Source of the DNA: an uncultured Altererythrobacter sp.
GTDB taxonomy: Bacteria; Pseudomonadota; Alphaproteobacteria; Sphingomonadales; Sphingomonadaceae
NCBI GenBank assembly: GCA_946886175.1
Contig: CAMPIA010000038.1
Coordinates: forward strand, 1 to 9,199
DNA length: 9,199 nucleotides
Reading direction: 5' to 3'
A program made the translations under genes and the position numbers. Shown piece after piece: positions 5,522 to 9,199 of the stretch (position 1 is the first letter of the stretch; every line of letters starts with the position of its first letter). The notes below the pieces were generated by a model. The model made no database searches. It was not told where the DNA came from and was given only the letters and a program-made list of their open reading frames with translations.

Positions 5522-6058
5522 ATGGAACGGGACACACCGCCGAAAACCAGGCGCGCCGCAGGCCGCGCCTACGAGCGACCGCGCGGTGGGCCCGCGCGCC
5601 AGATCGCGGACCTGATGCCGCAGATCGGCCGCACCGCGTTTCGCCGCTTCGGCTTCGTCCAGTCGAGCGTGGTCACCCGCTGGCCCGAGATCGTCGGCGA
5701 GCAGCACGCCCGCGTGTGCATGCCCGAGGCGATCCGCTTTCCCCCCGGCGAGAAAGTCGAGGGCATCCTCCAGCTCGTGGTCGTGCCCGCGCACGCGCCG
5801 CTGATCCAGCATGTGATCCCCGAGATCATGGAGCGGGTGAACCGCTTCTTCGGCTACAAGGCCGTATCGCGCGTCAAGCTGCGGCAAGGCGAGGTTAAGC
5901 CACGCGACGACATGGCGCGCGCCAAGGCGCCGCCTTCGCTCAAGCCGATCCCGATGGAACTGGGTGAATCCCTGCGCGATATCGGCGATCCGGAGCTGCG
6001 AACGGTGCTCGAATCGCTGGCCCGCAGCCTGGGATCCAAGGAGGAACAGGAACGATGA
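5522..6058 (+). CDS. DUF721 (DciA-like) protein, putative replication factor
   Basis: This 178-residue protein has a DUF721 domain at roughly residues 27-125, recognised by its opening amphipathic helix (IGRTAFRRFGF), the WPEIVG block and the later strand/helix pattern around VNRFFGY. DUF721 includes DciA, which helps load the replicative helicase DnaB in bacteria lacking DnaC/DnaI. Whether this divergent alphaproteobacterial member does so is inference. The N-terminal 25 residues are basic and low in order, as in DciA-type DNA-binding tails. The C-terminal part (about 130-178) is polar. The start is uncertain: ATG at 5522 best matches family starts, ATG at 5507 adds five residues, and neither has a strong ribosome site. 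It is divergent from mutY, and its TGA overlaps the next ATG as ATGA, so it is co-transcribed with dsbA. Confidence 0.87.
   Translation: MERDTPPKTRRAAGRAYERPRGGPARQIADLMPQIGRTAFRRFGFVQSSVVTRWPEIVGEQHARVCMPEAIRFPPGEKVEGILQLVVVPAHAPLIQHVIPEIMERVNRFFGYKAVSRVKLRQGEVKPRDDMARAKAPPSLKPIPMELGESLRDIGDPELRTVLESLARSLGSKEEQER
6038..6046 (+). promoter_or_regulatory. Ribosome binding site of dsbA inside the DUF721 gene
   Basis: AAGGAGGAA lies within the last codons of the DUF721 gene. Its core AAGGAGG ends ten bases before the ATG at 6055, and a second AGGA occurs at 6048-6051. This strong site confirms the ATGA-overlapping start of dsbA and suggests it is translated efficiently in its own right, not only by coupling. 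Confidence 0.7.
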
Positions 6059-6732
6059 GACTGGGGCGTATCGCAAAGGCCGGCGTGCTTGCCGCAGCGG
6101 CGGTCTTCGCGCTCGGCAATGCCGGCAACTGGAACACCAGCGTGGTCGAGGCCGACGGCGCACATCGCATCGGCAATCCCGAGGCGAAGGTCGAGCTGAT
6201 CGCCTTCGTCAGCTATACCTGCCCGCACTGCGCACAGTTCACCACCGAAGGCGAGGCGCCGCTGCAGATCGCCTATATCGGCACCGGCAAGCTCGAGCTC
6301 GAAATCCGGCCGATGCTGCGCAATTCGGCCGATCTCGTGGCGACCATGCTGGTCGCCTGCGGCGAACCGTCGAAGTTCCTGCGCAACCACACGCTGTTCA
6401 TGAACGCGCAGGACGAGTGGCTCGATCGCTACGTCGAGGCGACCAGCGCACAGCGCGCGCGCTGGCAGAGCGGGAGCCAGTCCGCGCGCCGACGCGCGAT
6501 CGCATCCGATCTCGGATTCTACAAGCTGATGGCGAGCCGCGGCTACGAGCGGACCGAGATCGACCGCTGCCTCGCCAGCGACACCGATGCGCGCGCGCTC
6601 GCCGCGAGCAGCCAGACCGCGACCGAGAAATACCACATCCACGGCACCCCCAGCTTCGTGCTCGACGGCGTGACGCTGGCGGGCACGCACGACTGGAAAA
6701 TGCTCGCCCCGCAGCTCAACGCGCGGTTCTAG
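6055..6732 (+). CDS. dsbA: Periplasmic DsbA family thiol:disulfide oxidoreductase (CPHC)
   Basis: This 225-residue thioredoxin-fold protein is predicted to introduce disulfides into exported proteins. The N-terminus is a basic start (RLGRIAK) plus a hydrophobic stretch at 9-22, so it is exported or remains anchored; no clear signal-peptidase cleavage motif stands out. The fold begins at about residue 38 (IGNPEAKVEL). The active site C56-P-H-C59 is the classical DsbA dipeptide. The cis-proline is P199 in GTPSFVLDG. Two further cysteines, C102 and C172, lie in the helical domain, matching the second disulfide known from alphaproteobacterial DsbA proteins such as Wolbachia alpha-DsbA1. The ATG overlaps the DUF721 stop and has a strong ribosome site. 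A paralogous lipoprotein follows 114 bases downstream. No dsbB is in view. The enzyme class is secure; partners are unknown. Confidence 0.92.
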   Translation: MRLGRIAKAGVLAAAAVFALGNAGNWNTSVVEADGAHRIGNPEAKVELIAFVSYTCPHCAQFTTEGEAPLQIAYIGTGKLELEIRPMLRNSADLVATMLVACGEPSKFLRNHTLFMNAQDEWLDRYVEATSAQRARWQSGSQSARRRAIASDLGFYKLMASRGYERTEIDRCLASDTDARALAASSQTATEKYHIHGTPSFVLDGVTLAGTHDWKMLAPQLNARF

Positions 6733-6846
6733 TTGCGATCGGGGGGTTCCCTGCGGCGACAAGCTGTGGAAAGCCCTCACCCGCGCTTCTACCGGCGCGC
6801 CCGTTCGTCTAGCCTCGGCCAATTCCCGCAAAGGACCAGTATCGCC

Positions 6847-7599
6847 ATGACCATGTTTCGCCGGATCGCCCTCGCCACGCTCGCCGCGCCGCTCGCGCTC
6901 GGCCTCGCCGCCTGCGGTTCGGAATCGACCGAAGGCGCGGCCACCTCTTCGGAGCCGGTCGCCGAAGTCCCCGCACCCGAGGGCACCGAATGGCGCAACG
7001 TGGTGGCGGTGACCGACGAGGGCGGATTCCTCGTCGGCAATCCGGAGGCGCCGATCGAGCTGGTCGAATACGGCTCGCTCACCTGTCCCGCGTGCGCCGC
7101 GTTCTCGCAGCAAGCGTCCGAGGAGCTGCTTGGCGATTACGTCAATTCCGGGCGGGTCAACTTCGAGTTTCGCAGCACGCTGATCCACGGCGCGCCCGAT
7201 CTGATCCTGACGCGGCTGATCAGCTGCGGCAGCAAGGAAGCCGCGGTGCCGCTGGCCGACCAGGTCTGGGGCAATCTCAACGCGGTGCTCGATCCGATGC
7301 AGGCGAACGCCCCCGCGCTCGAGGCGGCGATGGGTCTGCCCGAGGATCAGCGCTTCGTCGGCTTCGCCGAGGCCGCCGGGTTCCTCGACTTCTTCGCCTC
7401 GCGCGGGCTGAGCAAGGATCAGGCGCGCGCCTGCCTCGCCGATTTCGCCGCGATGGAGGCGCTCGCGCAGCAGCTCGACAGCCAGGCGAAGGAAGACCAG
7501 ATCACCCGCACGCCGACCTTCTTCCTCAACGGACGTATGCTCGACCAGAGCAGCTGGACCGAGGTGGAGCCCCTGCTCCAGAAAGCCGGCGCCAGGTAA
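6847..7599 (+). CDS. DsbA-like thioredoxin-domain lipoprotein (CPAC)
   Basis: This 250-residue relative of the preceding DsbA has a lipoprotein signal. MFRR plus a hydrophobic stretch ends in the lipobox L20-A-A-C23, so it should be acylated at C23. Residue +2 is Gly, not Asp, so outer-membrane sorting is possible by the enterobacterial rule, which may not hold here. A Ser/Thr/Glu/Pro-rich linker (24-48) leads to the thioredoxin fold. The active site is C80-P-A-C83, the cis-proline is P223 in RTPTFF, and C127 and C196 match the extra cysteines of the upstream DsbA. The start ATG at 6847 is chosen for the signal peptide and AAAGGA at 6830-6835. ATG at 6853 is an alternative; the in-frame reading upstream is not signal-like. 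The CPAC dipeptide differs from CPHC and should alter redox potential. Confidence 0.9.
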   Translation: MTMFRRIALATLAAPLALGLAACGSESTEGAATSSEPVAEVPAPEGTEWRNVVAVTDEGGFLVGNPEAPIELVEYGSLTCPACAAFSQQASEELLGDYVNSGRVNFEFRSTLIHGAPDLILTRLISCGSKEAAVPLADQVWGNLNAVLDPMQANAPALEAAMGLPEDQRFVGFAEAAGFLDFFASRGLSKDQARACLADFAAMEALAQQLDSQAKEDQITRTPTFFLNGRMLDQSSWTEVEPLLQKAGAR

Positions 7600-7606
7600 G
7601 GCGCCG
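7587..7606 (+). repeat. GC-rich hairpin enclosing the stop codon of the DsbA-like gene
   Basis: CGGCGCC (7587-7593) and GGCGCCG (7600-7606) form a perfect 7-bp all-GC stem with the six-base loop AGGTAA, which contains the TAA stop (7597-7599). No T-run follows, so it is probably not an intrinsic terminator. It lies 26 bases before the smc ATG and could slow ribosomes, protect mRNA ends or dampen read-through into smc. The function is inferred. Confidence 0.5.
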
Positions 7607-7632
7607 CGCGAGAGGGGGCAACGGCGAGCGCG

Positions 7633-9199
<1,567 letters not shown>

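Noticed and set aside
4209..5615. A 468-codon plus-strand frame opposite mutY
   Set aside because: It is antisense to a complete, motif-intact mutY and Arg/Ala-rich throughout.

Overview
The window is ordinary chromosomal DNA from a high-GC alphaproteobacterium, most likely a member of the Sphingomonadales (Erythrobacter/Sphingomonas-like). Three things point that way. A DUF1489 gene is present, a family found mainly in alphaproteobacteria. The order mutY <- -> DUF721, dsbA, dsbA-like, smc is typical of that class. The protein sequences look like erythrobacter/sphingomonad homologues. Taxonomy is inferred from gene content and recognised sequence style, not from a search. Coding density is very high and base composition looks uniform. 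I see no insertion sequence, phage gene, CRISPR array, tRNA or rRNA.

Layout. Positions 1-576 hold the 3' part of an MgtE-type Mg2+ transporter gene, with its whole membrane domain. After a 198-bp gap comes a DUF1489 gene (775-1170). A GC-rich hairpin (1203-1222) lies between it and a leftward three-gene operon, read from 4128 down to 1248. That operon encodes a Tat-exported class C beta-lactamase-fold serine hydrolase, a NudC-type NADH/NAD-RNA pyrophosphatase with a probable non-ATG start, and a FrnE-type DsbA-family oxidoreductase. The last two genes overlap as ATGA. A 105-bp divergent spacer with an inverted repeat separates the operon from a small rightward gene for a 73-residue membrane protein (4234-4455). 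The stop codon of that gene overlaps the stop of leftward mutY (4452-5465) in a shared CTAG. On the other side of a short divergent spacer a rightward cluster begins: DUF721/DciA-like gene, dsbA (ATGA overlap), a DsbA-like lipoprotein gene, and smc. The smc gene is cut by the window edge at the start of its hinge domain.

How the genes fit together. The right half combines genome maintenance (MutY, DUF721/DciA-like replication factor, SMC condensin) with two envelope thiol oxidoreductases. The two DsbA-like proteins share a four-cysteine pattern but differ in location: one is exported or membrane-anchored and one is a lipoprotein. The left operon combines nucleotide housekeeping (NudC) with cytosolic thiol chemistry (FrnE) and an exported hydrolase of unknown substrate. 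I find no strong case for a new multi-gene system. The best leads are the paired DsbA paralogues next to smc, the uncharacterised small membrane protein with its inverted-repeat leader, and the hairpin around the stop codon just before smc.
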